The notes beneath the pieces are model-generated. The model had not been told where the DNA came from. It was given only the letters and a program-made list of their open reading frames with translations, and ran no database searches. The position numbers and the translations under genes are program-made. 64,000 nt of DNA from Anisus vortex (Eukaryota > Mollusca > Gastropoda > Planorbidae), in contig OX421494.1 of NCBI GenBank assembly GCA_949126835.1, forward strand, positions 806,001 through 870,000, given 5' to 3'. Positions 1 through 11,130 of this stretch are shown here, one piece after another (the stretch's first letter is position 1; each line of letters opens with the position of its first letter).

Positions 1-503
1 TCATAATTTATATATTAACTTTTTCAATGTCCAAACCAGGTATTCAAACATTCCTGCAGTGCTTGATTATGCAAATCTATATTATTACTAAAAGTTGCCA
101 ATATAGCCAAATTTACATCAAAATGAGCTAACTATAAAAGCCAACTTAATAAAAGACATGTAAAATACAAGTCTTTATTTAACACCTCCTATTTTAAATG
201 TGCCGAATTTAATGTAAATTACACAAGTTGCATTGAACTAAACAAATATTTATGATCTAAGATTATAAAATGAAACAAAATAAAATAAAAAATTTTTTTT
301 TACAAATTAATTTAAAATCAATGTCCAAGCTACTCTCACAAAACATTGTCTTCATAACCCAGTAACATGTCTCCTGAAATTGGTCTAAAGATGTTCCAGT
401 ATTTTTTCGAAATAAGTTGATTCACTTTCAGCATCAGTTGATTGGCAAAATCTAATTAGTTCATCAATATTTGTTACATCAATATCTTTAATGTCTAAAG
501 GAA

Positions 504-923
504 GTTCAGTATTTATACAGTCATTTGGTGTTCAGTATTTATACAGTCATTTGGTGTTCAGTATTTATACAGTCATTTGGTGTTCAGTATTTATACAGTC
601 ACTTGGTGTTCAGTATTTATACAGTCACTTGGTGTTCAGTATTTTTACAGTTATTTGGTGTTCAGTTTTTATACAGTCATTTGGTGTTCAGTATTTATAC
701 AGTCATTTGGTGTTCAGTATTTATACAGTCATTTGGTGTTCAGTATTTATACAGTCATTTGGTGTTCAGTATTTATACAGTCACTTGGTGTTCAGTATTT
801 ATACAGTCACTTGGTGTTCAGTATTTATACAGTCACTTGGTGTTCAGTATTTATACAGTCATTTGGTGTTCAGTATTTATACAGTCATTTGGTGTTCAGT
901 ATTTATACAGTCATTTGGTGTTC
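504..923. repeat. 26-bp minisatellite, about 16 copies, inside family member A
   Basis: The unit reads gttcagtatttatacagtca followed by tttggt, repeated about 16 times with few changes. It matches coding sequence of the family: member C encodes NDCRPTNTEL at the corresponding place. Because 26 is not a multiple of three, expansion destroys the frame; on the plus strand it gives three overlapping repetitive reading frames that are not genes. The solo LTR at 925-2080 sits inside this array, and one further unit follows it at 2081. Confidence 0.95.
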
Positions 924-924
924 A

Positions 925-2080
925 TGTCACGATTCTGGAATTAAATCGCGACACTTAGCACTCATGGATAGATCATAGCGCAGAAGTAGTGTAGAACTAG
1001 AAACGTAGGTTAGCGTAGAGTTAGATTAGGGAGTAGAAAAGTAGCCTGGAGCTATTACCCTCTCTCTCTCTTGTATTTGGATAGTAACTACTCATTTATT
1101 TTGCTAAACTCAGCATACACGTAAAACCCCCACCCACCTGTAGAAACCCCCACCCACTGCTACACCTTTTTCATTATCTCCCCTCTTCGTCCCCTACTCA
1201 GCGCCCGTGGTTAAGCCCTTTGATCCACTCGTCGTAGTGACATCTGGAGCGAAGCGTCTCGCACATATGTAAGCGCCTCGGGCTGCGCTAGACCAGAATC
1301 AATAGACACAGGTACATCAAGGGAAATAAGTCATTATCTTATCCTTTGTATCTCCGTATACGTCTACCCCCCCCCTTTCCCCTGGGCCCCACCCCGCAAA
1401 AGTCGGCGGTACTAATTGTTCACCTACACCCACTCCTAATTTCCCCCCCCCCCCAATAGTCAATCCTTTATGCAAGTATATTTCAAACCAGCCAACCAGA
1501 ACATATGTAATTCTAAACTAATGTAGCTATCCAATCAAATTGACCACTGATCACGTGACTAAAATCCAGGAAAGCGCGCTTAACTATTTTTAGGGCACTT
1601 CGGCTCAAAACGTTAGGTGGAGAAGGTTGTTCGATTCTAGCCTCCACTTATTCAGTTCGTTCCATAGGATATACCGCCTGCATGTGTATAGATAGATATT
1701 TTGTCAGTCTAAGTATTTTCATGAACACAGCTTCGTTTGCCTAATGTTGGACAACCTAGCAGTACCATGTGTTGAGTGTTAACTGAAGCCTGTGCAAATT
1801 CGTATATGTATCTTGCCATTGAGTGAAGAATTGAAATGATAATAAACACCTGAACTTAACCAGCGATTTATTTGCCTACTTAGAACTATCTGTGTGTCCG
1901 TCATAATATCTAACGAGCCAAGAGAGAAATAATAATTATTCCAGGGCGATTCCAGTCACGGTCGGTAATTCATACCCCACGACGACCTGCCACTACTACC
2001 CCACTCACCTACGACTCCGCACCCCTCTCATCGCCCAACTTCTGCCAGGTTGATGTCCTAATCCTAAACACATCCTGACA
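925..2080 (+). mobile_element. Solo LTR of an LTR retrotransposon (copy 1)
   Basis: Starts TGTCACGATTCTGG and ends ACATCCTGACA, so the ends are TG...CA with a short inverted TGTCA/TGACA. It is flanked by a perfect 5-bp target duplication (gttca at 920-924 and 2081-2085). A second copy at 25348-26691 has the same ends and its own target duplication. No internal retroviral genes are present, so it is a solo LTR left by LTR-LTR recombination. The plus orientation is inferred from an aataaa signal near 1841. C-rich runs lie at 1120-1460. Confidence 0.9.
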
Positions 2081-2109
2081 GTTCAGTATTTATACAGTCA
2101 TTTGGTGCT

Positions 2110-2335
2110 TCATTGTCCAAATTAAAACTAGGATCTTCAGAAATTTCTAGCTGTACAGTATTACTGTCATATAATGCTTCATTGTCCAAATTAAAACTAG
2201 GATCTTCAGAAATTTCTAGCTTTACAGTATTACTGTCATATAATGCTTCATTGTCCAAATTAAAACTAGGATCTTCAGAAATTTCTAGCTGTACAGTATT
2301 ACTGTCATATAATGCTTCATTGTCCAAATTAATAC
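2110..2335 (-). repeat. 69-bp in-frame coding repeat in member A (about 3.3 copies)
   Basis: On the minus strand the unit encodes 23 residues, LDNEALYDSNTVQLEISEDP plus SFN, three times in one open frame. Member C has a single clear copy (LDNETLYDSNTV...) preceded by a diverged one. The unit keeps the frame, unlike the neighbouring 26-bp repeat, so it could have expanded while the gene was still translated. Confidence 0.9.
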
Positions 2336-3253
2336 TAGGATCTTCAGAAATTTTTTGATCTCTATTTTCACAAACAGAATCTGTGAGTGTTTACTGAACC
2401 AATGCCACTCTCAGTAGGCGATTGGCTGCAACTAAGGTAAAAAGAATTAGATGATAATTCTTGTAGTGAACGTTTAGAAGGGATGACTTCCTCTGACAGA
2501 CTTTCATTTATAGATTTACGCTTTATTCCGGCATGCTTTTTATTTAACGTTAAATTATTTTCTAGTTCAAAATTTGCATTTTTTTAAAAGTTGTTCTGAT
2601 ACTCTCAGTTTGTTCATCCGATTCACTTTTTTGTTCAATACTATCAGACAATGATGTATGATTGTATTCTGACATAATATCATCTGTTGTACCCACGACT
2701 TCCTGATTGCACACTAATTTACTGTCAGACTGTTCAACTTCATTCTGTTCTAAATACAAGTCAACTGATCTATTACTGTGCAAATTAAAATGTTGACATA
2801 ATGTATTCAGCTCAATAGATATTTCTGTCGTTTTCTTTGGCCAAAATTTATTCCTATTTGAAACTAGTTTGTCATTACACTTCAAATAATCATTGATTTT
2901 TTTCAGATCGGTCCAAATTTTCTCCATTTCTATAAAGGTTACTAATTTTTCTATATTTCTTTCATCATAAAGTTCACAAATTCTTAATTGTTCCTCGGTA
3001 AGTAAATTCTGAGTTTTTGTTTCAGTTTTCAACCAATCAAACTTAAGTTCTAATTCCTCCATTGTATCCTTTTTGGTGATGAAGTTGGATTTTTCCACTT
3101 TAACTCAACTGGACAGTTTTTAGGAGTATTGTCACATGGCCAAATATTTTGTCCGTTTGTTTTTCCAACTAGCAATCTAGAGAGTTCTGGAACCAGCCAT
3201 TGTAAGAACTTTTTTTCCTTAAATTGAGAGTAGCAGTCTTTGAAATCCGCCAA

Positions 3254-5640
3254 CTTCTTATTTCAAGTTTTGATATTGTTCCGAATTCGGCCATTATTGA
3301 CAAGAAATATTCCTGGCTTAATCCAGATCGCGTCATAAAGCTATTTTTAGGGCTAGTGTAATGTTAGGAATTTCCGGTTGTCAGTTTTCCTAGTATTTGC
3401 AAGATAAGCCCGTCTCGTTTTCGTTTTAATTTGCCTGACCTTAGTAGGAGTCAAGTAGATGCTGCTAGGCATTTATTTAACCACACAATCCCCTAGTATA
3501 CCATGACCACAGAAACTTGTAAACGCTGCTTTACATTACATGCCCCATCGACCAATATGTACTGAATGGGATACAATTACTTTATTCATATATAAACTAT
3601 AAGTGGTAACCAGATTCGGATCCGGTGTCAAGCTCAATGCCCGCGGGCCACATCTGGCCCAGCATACAATTTTATTCGGCCAGTGAGAAAATGTTAGAAA
3701 AAATATAACCTGTCGAGATGAAGCACAAATCAAATTATGTAATTTAGCACATTGCTAGAGTATAAGCTCTTTGATATGGATGATGTATTGAAGCAATTTC
3801 AAGTGAAGCTGAGACACAAATACACCATTGCAATATAGATCTATACCTTTTTGCAATATTGATAAATACACCAATGCAATATGAATCACCTATACCTTGT
3901 TGCAATATTGAAAAAATACATCATTGAAATATAAATCACATATACCTTGTTGCAATATTGAACAATATATCATTGAAATATAAATCACGTATACCTTGTT
4001 GCAATATTGAACAATAGGCCTACATTTTTGCAATATAAATCTCCTATACCTTGTTGCAATATTCAACAATACACCATTGCAATATGAATCACTTATACCT
4101 TGTTTCAATATTCAACAATACACCATTGCAATATGAATCACTTATACCTTGTTGCAATATTAAACAATACACCATTGCAATAAGAATCACTTATACCTTA
4201 TTGCAATATTGAACAATACACCATTGCATAAGAATCACTTGTACCTTATTGCAATATTGAACAATACACCATTATAATATAAATCACATACACCGTGTTG
4301 CAATATTGAAAAATACATCATTGTAATATAAATCACTTATACCTTGTTGCAATATTGAACAATACACCATTGCATAAGAATCACTTGTACCTTATTGCAA
4401 TATTGAACAATACACCATTATAATATAAATCACATACACCGTGTTGCAATATTGAAAAATACATCATTGTAATATAAATCACTTATACCTTGTTGCAATA
4501 TTGAACAATACACCAATGCAACATGAATCACTTACCTTGTTGCAATATTAAAAAATACACCATTGCAATAAGAATCACTTATACCTTGTTATAATATTGA
4601 ACCAAGTCAGTGCCATATGATATTTACCATAGAAATCTTTACTGTAAAAATACGAGCTCACTTTATATTGAGTTTAAACACGAATTGGTGACTTTGGAGG
4701 ACGTAATATTCGTTTGGAGATGTTTCTTTACATTCATTTGTCGATGTTACGTAAAAGTTGAAGCCTGTTGACCAGTCCATTGGAGTTTGTTGGAATCTAA
4801 GTGGACGACTGAGGTCACTAGGTCATTTTATGGGTTGTCCGAGCTCCCACCCCCTTGGGTCGGAATTTACGACATGCTAGATTGGTTTTGTGTGTTAGAG
4901 AAGAGAGAGTTAGTTGACAGTGTTTTAGTCTAAGGCAGTTGTTAATTTGTTCATCAGTTAATTTATTCATCAGTTAATTTGTTCATCAGCTCGTATTTCT
5001 CATCGTTTATGTGTTGTTATTTGATTAAAGATTGTTTTCATTTGATAAGCAAGTTGTTTTTATATTATTTACTTCAAATTTATATGAACACGTAGAACCC
5101 TTACCGTAGACGTCGAATATAACACAATGTTGAAACCAAACTTAACTGATGGAAGTCAAAGAGCTGCAGTGCAATGTGCCACTAATGGCAAAGTAAGACA
5201 TGCACATACATTTGACTCAATTAATAGTAACATACACCCACAAAGTTCACTCGTTACAATCCTGAAGTAACGTCCTAGTTTCTTTAATATATTATATCTG
5301 TATGAAGTGTATGGTCCACTGTTCACTGTGATGGAGCAAAATTAATATCACAGTCTCACCTTTGAATCTCTCTAACACAAAACCTTTCTTCAAACTTAAG
5401 GAACCTTTCAACGTGCCAACTCATCGAAGATTAAAATTATTGTTTTTTGAGGTCAATTCTCAACAAACATTTTAGGCCTCTTACGTTTCTTAGAAATCTC
5501 AAGATCATTACGTTTAAAAGGTTGTCCCTGCTTTCTTGTGTTCCACTATGTTAAGGTGTGAACAAATGTTCAGCAGCTATGAATTCTATTGAGCTATTTG
5601 TAATTATTCCGGTAGAGGCCAGTTTTAATCATGCAGAAAT
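3254..5640. other. Upstream block of member A, duplicated at 31,820-33,680
   Basis: Non-coding as far as I can see. It is collinear with 31,820-33,680: the start (3270-3480), a segment at 3600-3690 resembling the end of a hAT element (gtgtcaagctca, gggccacatctggccc), a minisatellite, and a stretch at 4600-5560. Reading minus from 3480, a frame begins MPSSIYLTPTKVRQIKTK; it is broken here but open over 76 codons in the copy at 32,049-31,819. I cannot tell whether this is a lost exon or chance. Confidence 0.6.
3795..4600. repeat. 47-49 bp minisatellite upstream of member A
   Basis: Each unit contains ttgcaatattgaacaataca followed by ccattgcaatatgaatcact and a short linker. The two halves (TTGCAATATT and ATTGCAATAT) are near-palindromic and inverted to each other, so each unit can form a hairpin. 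About 15 diverged units; the paralogous array is at 32,405-32,780. Confidence 0.85.
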
Positions 5641-5659
5641 TATTCTGCAGCTCTGTTGT

Positions 5660-5700
5660 CACGTGGTTTAAACACTGACCAATCAACGAGCTTTATAAAA
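5660..5700 (+). promoter_or_regulatory. Possible plus-strand core promoter (CACGTG, CCAAT, TATAAAA)
   Basis: CACGTG at 5660-5665, gaccaatca near 5677 and TATAAAA at 5694-5700 are ordered and spaced like a core promoter. A short frame begins at 5784 (MLLCLYLDFINRLAEATKTL) but soon enters an 18-bp repeat. No homologue or conservation supports a gene, and the paralogous place near 33,700 has been replaced by a transposon. Weak call. Confidence 0.25.
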
Positions 5701-5867
5701 AGATATGAAAATAAGCTATTATTGTCTGCTGGAAAGACTAGCGTGATAAGGGAATAGATCTACTTACTACTAGACTCTACTCAATGTTGTTATGTCTTTA
5801 TCTTGACTTTATTAACCGGTTGGCAGAAGCTACTAAAACTTTAATCAGGAATTCTCACCAACGCATG

Positions 5868-6012
5868 TACATAGATCTAATAATTTACATAGATCTAATA
5901 ATGTACATAGATCTAATAATGTACATAGATCTAATAATGTACATAGATCTAATAATGTACATAGATCTAATAATGTACATAGATCTAATAATGTACATAG
6001 ATCTAATAATGT
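5868..6012. repeat. 18-bp minisatellite, 8 copies
   Basis: The unit atgtacatagatctaata is repeated 8 times, nearly perfect. It stays open on the plus strand as (MYIDLI)n because the unit is a multiple of three, which is not evidence of coding. Confidence 0.95.
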
Positions 6013-6197
6013 AGTCGCTCTCTTTGAAATGTAAAAGCTGTCAGTTTAGATTTAAATTAACATTACTTTTATACAAGCTCATTCAATAGCTGTCAAATAA
6101 TAGCACTGACCTCATTGACAGTAGGCTCCCCTTACAAAATCTATCTTAGACCGTACTTAGACTAGAATGATATTCAAACTTTGTGTGTATGTGTCTG

Positions 6198-6454
6198 TAA
6201 GTAAAGTACCCTTCGGACCAAACTGATCATAGGGCTGGTGAAGCAGTGTTCACCAATTTCTGTGGCCACAGCCTACTAGGGGATGTGTGGCCAGCACAAT
6301 GCCCACCCGCCTTTACTTTACCCCAACTAGTGTCAGAGCTGGGTAAACTCAAGGACACCCTCGTCCCGGAAAAAATCCTAGCCTGCATTAGGATTCGAAC
6401 CCAGGACCTACGGATCGCCAGTGAAACTTGCTGCCGCTAGGCCACCGTGGCCTA
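6198..6454 (-). mobile_element. tRNA-derived SINE (type 1), full length
   Basis: On the minus strand the 5' end reads GGTGGCCTAGCGGCAGCAAG (A-box like) and, about 45 bases on, GGTTCGAATCC (perfect B box), the internal RNA polymerase III promoter of a tRNA-derived head. The body continues to about 6198 without a protein frame. A 12-bp direct repeat, tgtatgtgtctg, flanks it (6186-6197 and 6455-6466), as expected for LINE-mediated insertion. Length about 257 bp. It belongs to a different family from the SINEs at 11,885 and 56,755. Confidence 0.88.
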
Positions 6455-6480
6455 TGTATGTGTCTGAGTGTATGTAGCAT

Positions 6481-6666
6481 AATTGCTTAAAGAAACTGAC
6501 AGACTTTAGTGTGCAATTGCTTAAAGAAACTGACAGACTTTAGTGTGCAATTGCTTAAAAAAACTGACAGACTTTAGTGTGCAATTGCTTAAAGAAACTG
6601 ACAGACTTTAGTGTGCAATTGCTTAAAGAAACTGACAGACTTTAGTGTGCAATTGCTTAAAGAAAC
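6481..6666. repeat. 34-bp minisatellite, 5.5 copies
   Basis: The unit aattgcttaaagaaactgac plus agactttagtgtgc is repeated with almost no change, suggesting recent expansion. Confidence 0.95.
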
Positions 6667-7746
6667 GACCAGAGTTTAAGAAAATGTTTGACCAAATAAT
6701 AGATATCATTGCCCAGAGAAATAATGAATCCCATAGTTCAGATACAGATCCTACGAGATTTCATTGTGTGTCATGGATGATCAATGTGTTATAGGAAGCA
6801 ATAATTACGTGTCACATACACAAATCCATACAATTTTGACACGTGTGCACACATTAATTAGAAGAAAAACACTAAAATTTAAATTTGTTTTTTTTTTTAT
6901 TTTCAAACGATTTTAATTTTTGAAATTTTGTAAAAACAATAAACAGTCAAAGCATTTAAAACGTGCTTTTTATGATTGCTTAGTAAAAAAAAAACACAAA
7001 TTAATCATGGCCTCATTTAAATTTAAAAACAATTATATTTTCAAGAAATACTTGTGCCAAAAAGAGATTTCTTATACAGTCTAAGCATTAGAAGATATGT
7101 GAACTTACAGTGAACTGCATCATATTTTTTTCCCACAAATTTCTTAATGACTTAACTAGTTCTATAGAGTTTGAATTATTTCAATGAAATGTTTGAGTTT
7201 TATAAAAAAAAATTAAACTAGATCTAATTAGAAAGTAAAAATAAGCTTATTCTAATGTCAAATATAGATTTTTTTTTACAACGATTTGCAAATAATTATT
7301 AATTTAAAACTATTGAGTAACTTAAAGTCACAACGTTATCAAATCTGTTGCCAAACTAGTCTAATTCAGAGCTAACTATAAAAACAGACCTAAAAAGACA
7401 CGTAAATTGCAAATCTTTATTTAACACGTCCTATTTTAAATTGTGCCAAAATTTAACGTAAAAAACACAAGCTGCCTTGAACTAAACAAATATTTATGGT
7501 ATAAGATTATAAAAATAAAATGCGAAATGTAATTAAATAAGCTGTATCCAAGCGACTCTCACAAACATTGTCTTCTCTTAAAGATTGCTCATTATAAACT
7601 AACAAACATGTCTCAAACATGTTTAAACAAACATGTCTCCAACATCTGTCTAAAGCTGTTCCACTATTTGTTCAAGTATCAGTGAAACAATAGCTAACTA
7701 GATTATCAATATTTATTGTATTAATATCTTTTGTGGCAGTATTAGT
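6667..7746. other. Intergenic and 3' flank of member B
   Basis: AT-rich, no gene. From about 6840 it is collinear with 34,790-35,435 (flank of member C), and 7380-7740 also matches 110-480 (flank of member A). This shared 3' flank shows that all three genes come from one duplicated locus. Confidence 0.7.
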
Positions 7747-9282
7747 TCATGATTGCAAAAATGATTGCCAAAATTTAGCAAGATTTATTTCATCATAATT
7801 TAAATCAGAATTTTCAATATTCAAATTAGGACATGTAGGATCAGAAGTTTGATCTTTAGACGTTTCTGATTCTGCACTATCACTAACAGTTGCCAAACAG
7901 GTAAAATTCAGATCAGAAGATTTGTCCCAAGTGTCATTCTGTGTTTTTTTGTCCAAATTAGAACTAGGATCTTCAGACATGTCTAGCTCTATATTTTCAC
8001 AAACATTATCAGTGACAGTTTCCATGGAACCAATGCCAGACTCAGTAGGCGATTGGCTGCAATCAAACTGGAAAGAATTTGATGATAATTCTTGTGGTGA
8101 ACGTTTAGAAGATTTGAATTCCTCTGACAGACTTTCATTTCCGAGCTCTGAAGAATATTTCCGTTTTCTTCCATAAGCTTTTTTATTTGACACTAAAATC
8201 TGCTCCCCTTCAACATTTTTCATTTCCTGAAAACTTAAGGAATTTGGAAACTCTGATGATCTTACATTACTTACATCATTCGAATTTAAAGATTTACTTT
8301 TTTCAGTCAAATTGGGAGAGTCATTTGTGGGGATTTCAGATAGAAATTCGCTGTCTATATTGTCTTGACAATCTTCTGACAGCTCAACGTTTTTCTTTGC
8401 TTGTAATTTATTGTCAATATCCTTTAATGGTATTAAGGTTTCATTCTGTTTGTCTGGAGAAAGGGATGCATTAGGAAAACTTTTTTCACACTTCTGTAAA
8501 TCCTCTAATATATTCGCCAAATTTTTTAAAGTGGCTAAATTAATTGTATTCTTTTTATTCAAATGATTATCATGAACTTCAAAATGATGTCTTTGTTCCT
8601 CTGTAGAAAATAAAGATGATGCTTGCTTCTGTTTTGTCATAGTGTCATCTGTGGTACTCAAGACTTCCTGATTGCAAAATAATTTACTATCAGAAGTTTC
8701 AAATTCATTCTGGTCTAAAAACACGTCAACTGATCTATTACTGAATAAATTAAAATTTTGAGATAATGTATTCACCTCAATAGCTATTTCTGTCGCTTTT
8801 TTTGAAAAAAAAGTATTCATATTTAAAACTAGTTTGTCATTACACTTTAAATGTTCATTGCGTTTTTTCAGATCTTTCAAAATGTTCAACATTTCTATAA
8901 AGGTGACTAATTTTTCTATATTCCTTTCATCAAAAAGATCAAAAATGATTAATTGTTCCTCAGCAAGTAAATTCTGAGCTTTGGTTTCAGATGTCAACCA
9001 ATTAAATTTAAATTGTAATTCCTTTATTGTATCTTTTGGTGATGATGTTGGGTTTTTCCACTTTAATTCTATTGGCCAGTTTTTAGGAACATTGTCACGT
9101 GACCAAATATTTTGTCCATTTGTTTTTCCAACAAGCAATCTAGAGAGTTCTGGAACATGTTTTTGCAAGAAATCTTTTTCTTTAAATTGAGAGTAGCAGT
9201 CCTTGATATCTGTCATCTTGATATTTGCGGCTTGACACCCGACACGAAATGCCAGCCAAATGATCAGATTTAGTAAAGTCAA
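7747..9282 (-). CDS. Family member B, large final exon (unrecognised lineage-restricted protein)
   Basis: An open frame of 511 codons, the only fully open long copy. The part homologous to members A and C begins MTDIKDCYSQFKEKDF near 9216; codons before it may be intronic. An N-terminal block of about 75 residues (ELSRLLVGKTNGQNIW, WPIELKWKNPTSSPKD, FNWL) is the best-conserved region. A charged, probably helical segment follows, then a long Ser/Asn/Glu-rich low-complexity region. RKRKY and SSKRSP look like parts of a nuclear localisation signal; SPTESGIGS resembles a phosphodegron. No enzyme motif, signal peptide or membrane segment is visible. I do not recognise the family; a nuclear regulatory role is only inference. 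The middle of B contains about 120 residues absent from C. Confidence 0.65.
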   Translation of the reverse strand: MTLLNLIIWLAFRVGCQAANIKMTDIKDCYSQFKEKDFLQKHVPELSRLLVGKTNGQNIWSRDNVPKNWPIELKWKNPTSSPKDTIKELQFKFNWLTSETKAQNLLAEEQLIIFDLFDERNIEKLVTFIEMLNILKDLKKRNEHLKCNDKLVLNMNTFFSKKATEIAIEVNTLSQNFNLFSNRSVDVFLDQNEFETSDSKLFCNQEVLSTTDDTMTKQKQASSLFSTEEQRHHFEVHDNHLNKKNTINLATLKNLANILEDLQKCEKSFPNASLSPDKQNETLIPLKDIDNKLQAKKNVELSEDCQDNIDSEFLSEIPTNDSPNLTEKSKSLNSNDVSNVRSSEFPNSLSFQEMKNVEGEQILVSNKKAYGRKRKYSSELGNESLSEEFKSSKRSPQELSSNSFQFDCSQSPTESGIGSMETVTDNVCENIELDMSEDPSSNLDKKTQNDTWDKSSDLNFTCLATVSDSAESETSKDQTSDPTCPNLNIENSDLNYDEINLAKFWQSFLQS

Positions 9283-9322
9283 AAAGTTGATTTATTTCGC
9301 TGAGTATGATATATTTATCGAT

Positions 9323-9533
9323 TCTCTGTAAACCTTCTTCTGCGTCGGCCAGCCATACAGAGAATCGCTTGGCTTTGAAGCCGACCGCCATTTTCCATCC
9401 CACGTAGGCACCAGCCATCCTCCTTACTGTGTCGTGACCTTCAACATCTGCTTTCTCAGGCCTTGTATGGAAGATGGCTGGTGTATACTGCTGATGACGT
9501 AATGACATGACGCTTCTAATTCCTTTCACCAAG
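9323..9533 (-). CDS. Family member B, conserved upstream exon
   Basis: Reading minus from the acceptor ctccag|CTTGG at 9533, the frame gives SLVKGIRSVMSLRHQQY, then RPEKADVEG, RRMAGAYVGWKMAVGFKAKR and FSVWLADAEEGLQR. The copy in member C (36,905-36,695) differs mainly by conservative changes, so this is almost certainly coding. It joins in frame to the preceding small exon. The 3' boundary is not fixed: a possible donor is GAAGAAG|GTTTAC, and the frame stays open to 9182. In B, a splice from that donor to GTCAAG|CCGC would read on into the main exon, but the matching AG is absent in C. Confidence 0.6.
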
Positions 9534-10245
9534 CTGGAGTCTCAGGCTAAAATAAAAGTTAAAAAAAATAATTAATTGACACACTGTGAGACTTTAGAAC
9601 AGCGTTTTCCAAATAACGGATTGTGACTCGGTAGCGGGTCATGATAGCAAATTTACAGGGTCGCACGAGGTTTAAACGAAGGGGGAAAGATTTAAGTGCT
9701 TTATTTGTGCAATTTTTCGCTTTATTATCATTTACTGGATATGTCAACCCAACTTTAACTAAGCTTATTGATCTCGTGTAATGATGTCAGTATTCTCATA
9801 AATTGTGTGGAAATGTATAATCGTTATATACTAGATGTAGCCTAAAATAGGTGTAAGAAATATTTGTGGGTGGCGAGGTAAAATATAAATAACTTCCGGG
9901 TCCCAAAAAGAATTACATTGAGGAAAGACTGTAGTACAACATTAAAAAAAACTATTTGTATTTAAATAAAGATCTAATTAATAGCAATAGAACTATATCG
10001 GTAATTTAAATTCAACAACAAATTCTGAAATACTTGACTATGGCACATATAACAATGATTCGAATTTGTAAAAGTTATTCGTAAATTTGATGTTGATAGT
10101 AATTTTTTGCATACCGGCTTCAAATTATTTTGTAAAAACTTTATAACAGATTTAAAAACTATACAATTATAACTAGTCTAGTGGCTAGAACTAGTTGATT
10201 CTACAATTCTAGAATAAGTGAAGAATTGTTCAAATAAATAGTTAC

Positions 10246-10310
10246 CTTCCCTGGTTACCGCTGATGGCCAGGCTTGCTTCTTTTTGTGACTCCATTATGA
10301 TTTCTGTATG
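10246..10310 (-). CDS. Family member B, first coding exon (proximal copy)
   Basis: Minus strand: acceptor tttcag|CATACAG at 10310, ATG at 10295-10293, then MESQKEASLAISGNQG and donor AG|GTAACT at 10245. Splicing to the exon at 9533 keeps the frame open. Member C has the same exon at 37,682-37,618 (MNSQNKASLAISGTQG). A second identical exon lies 133 bp upstream because of a local tandem duplication. Confidence 0.55.
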
Positions 10311-10378
10311 CTGAAATATGTGATATAATATGAACATGTGTTAGCACTGTAACCTTTGACCCCAATTACTGTAGTTAC

Positions 10379-10443
10379 CTTCCCTGGTTACCGCTGATGG
10401 CCAGGCTTGCTTCTTTTTGTGACTCCATTATGATTTCTGTATG
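10379..10443 (-). CDS. Family member B, duplicated first coding exon (distal copy)
   Basis: Same sequence as the exon at 10246-10310, including acceptor, ATG and donor, in the second unit of a 133-bp tandem duplication. The two exons would be mutually exclusive start exons, or the proximal one is skipped; splicing both together (65 bases each) would shift the frame. Confidence 0.45.
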
Positions 10444-10569
10444 CTGAAATATGTGATATAATATGAACATGTGTTAGCACTGTAACCTTTGACCCCAATT
10501 ACTTTGTTTTTCCAATCACATAATAATATGTTATACAGCTTTGTTACATTATGTAATACCATGAAGTGC

Positions 10570-10890
10570 AATGTTCTACTATATTATAGGCTACCGTGTA
10601 ACAGAATGATGTAGATGTACTACTATATTATAGGCTACCGTGTAACAGAATGATGTAGATGTACTACTATATTATAGGCTACCGTGTAACAGAATGATGT
10701 AGATGTACTACTATATTATAGGCTACCGTGTAACAGAATGATGTAGATGTACTACTATATTATAGGCTACCGTGTAACAGAATGATGTAGATGTACTACT
10801 ATATTATAGGCTACCGTGTAACAGAATGATGTAGATGTACTACTATATTATAGGCTACCGTGTAACAGAATGATGTAGATGTACTACTAT
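10570..10890. repeat. 44-bp minisatellite, about 7 copies
   Basis: The unit tactactatattataggcta plus ccgtgtaacagaatgatgtagatg is repeated nearly perfectly in an intron of member B. Absent at the paralogous place in C. Confidence 0.95.
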
Positions 10891-10984
10891 GAAAATACTA
10901 AATGAAAATATGGAGTAGGCCTACTATGTAATACTCTTAATAATATGAAATAATCTACTATGCAATAATATGAAGTAACATGTT

Positions 10985-11130
10985 ATGAAATAGTATGATT
11001 TATGTAGTAGTATAAAGTAACCTACTATGTAGTAGTATAAAGTAACCTACTATGTAGTAGTATAAAGTAACCTACTATGTAATAATATGAAGTAACCTAC
11101 TATGTAATAGTATGAAGTAGCCTACTATTG
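10985..11130. repeat. Degenerate tract of about 25-bp units (tatgtagtagtataaagtaa...)
   Basis: Units such as cctactatgtagtagtataa are repeated about 5 times. A related but independently expanded tract lies at 37,770-37,990 in the paralogous intron of C. Confidence 0.8.

Larger units (their letters stand above)
385..3253 (-). pseudogene. Family member A, decayed paralogue of the genes at 7747-9282 and 35436-36608
   Basis: Seen: reading on the minus strand, 3253-3050 encodes a start resembling the other two members (DFKDCYSQF, then ELSRLLVGKTNGQNIW). A one-base shift near 3060 moves the frame to 3098-2562, and more shifts follow near 2560. The SPTESGIGS motif survives near 2400, and the tail (TDAESESTYFEKILEH, stop at 385-387) matches member C. 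The expected ATG is replaced by TTG. The 3' half is split by a 26-bp minisatellite and a solo LTR and contains an expanded 69-bp repeat. Function is unknown. I infer a pseudogene because no frame runs through. Its upstream DNA differs from that of B and C but matches the block at 31,820-33,680. Confidence 0.75.
10241..10506. repeat. 133-bp tandem duplication containing a coding exon
   Basis: Two essentially identical copies starting gttaccttccctggttaccg at 10241 and 10374. Member C has a single copy, so the duplication is specific to B and recent. Confidence 0.92.

Noticed and set aside
491..978. Three long overlapping plus-strand reading frames of 130-155 codons
   Set aside because: They are translations of a 26-bp minisatellite in three phases with no non-repetitive core.
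5784..6014. Small plus-strand gene after a promoter-like motif
   Set aside because: Two thirds is an 18-bp repeat and there is no conservation in unit 2; kept only as a weak promoter entry.
6400..6454. Possible tRNA gene with perfect B box
   Set aside because: The head continues into a SINE body and is flanked by target duplications; the tRNA-like fold is incomplete.
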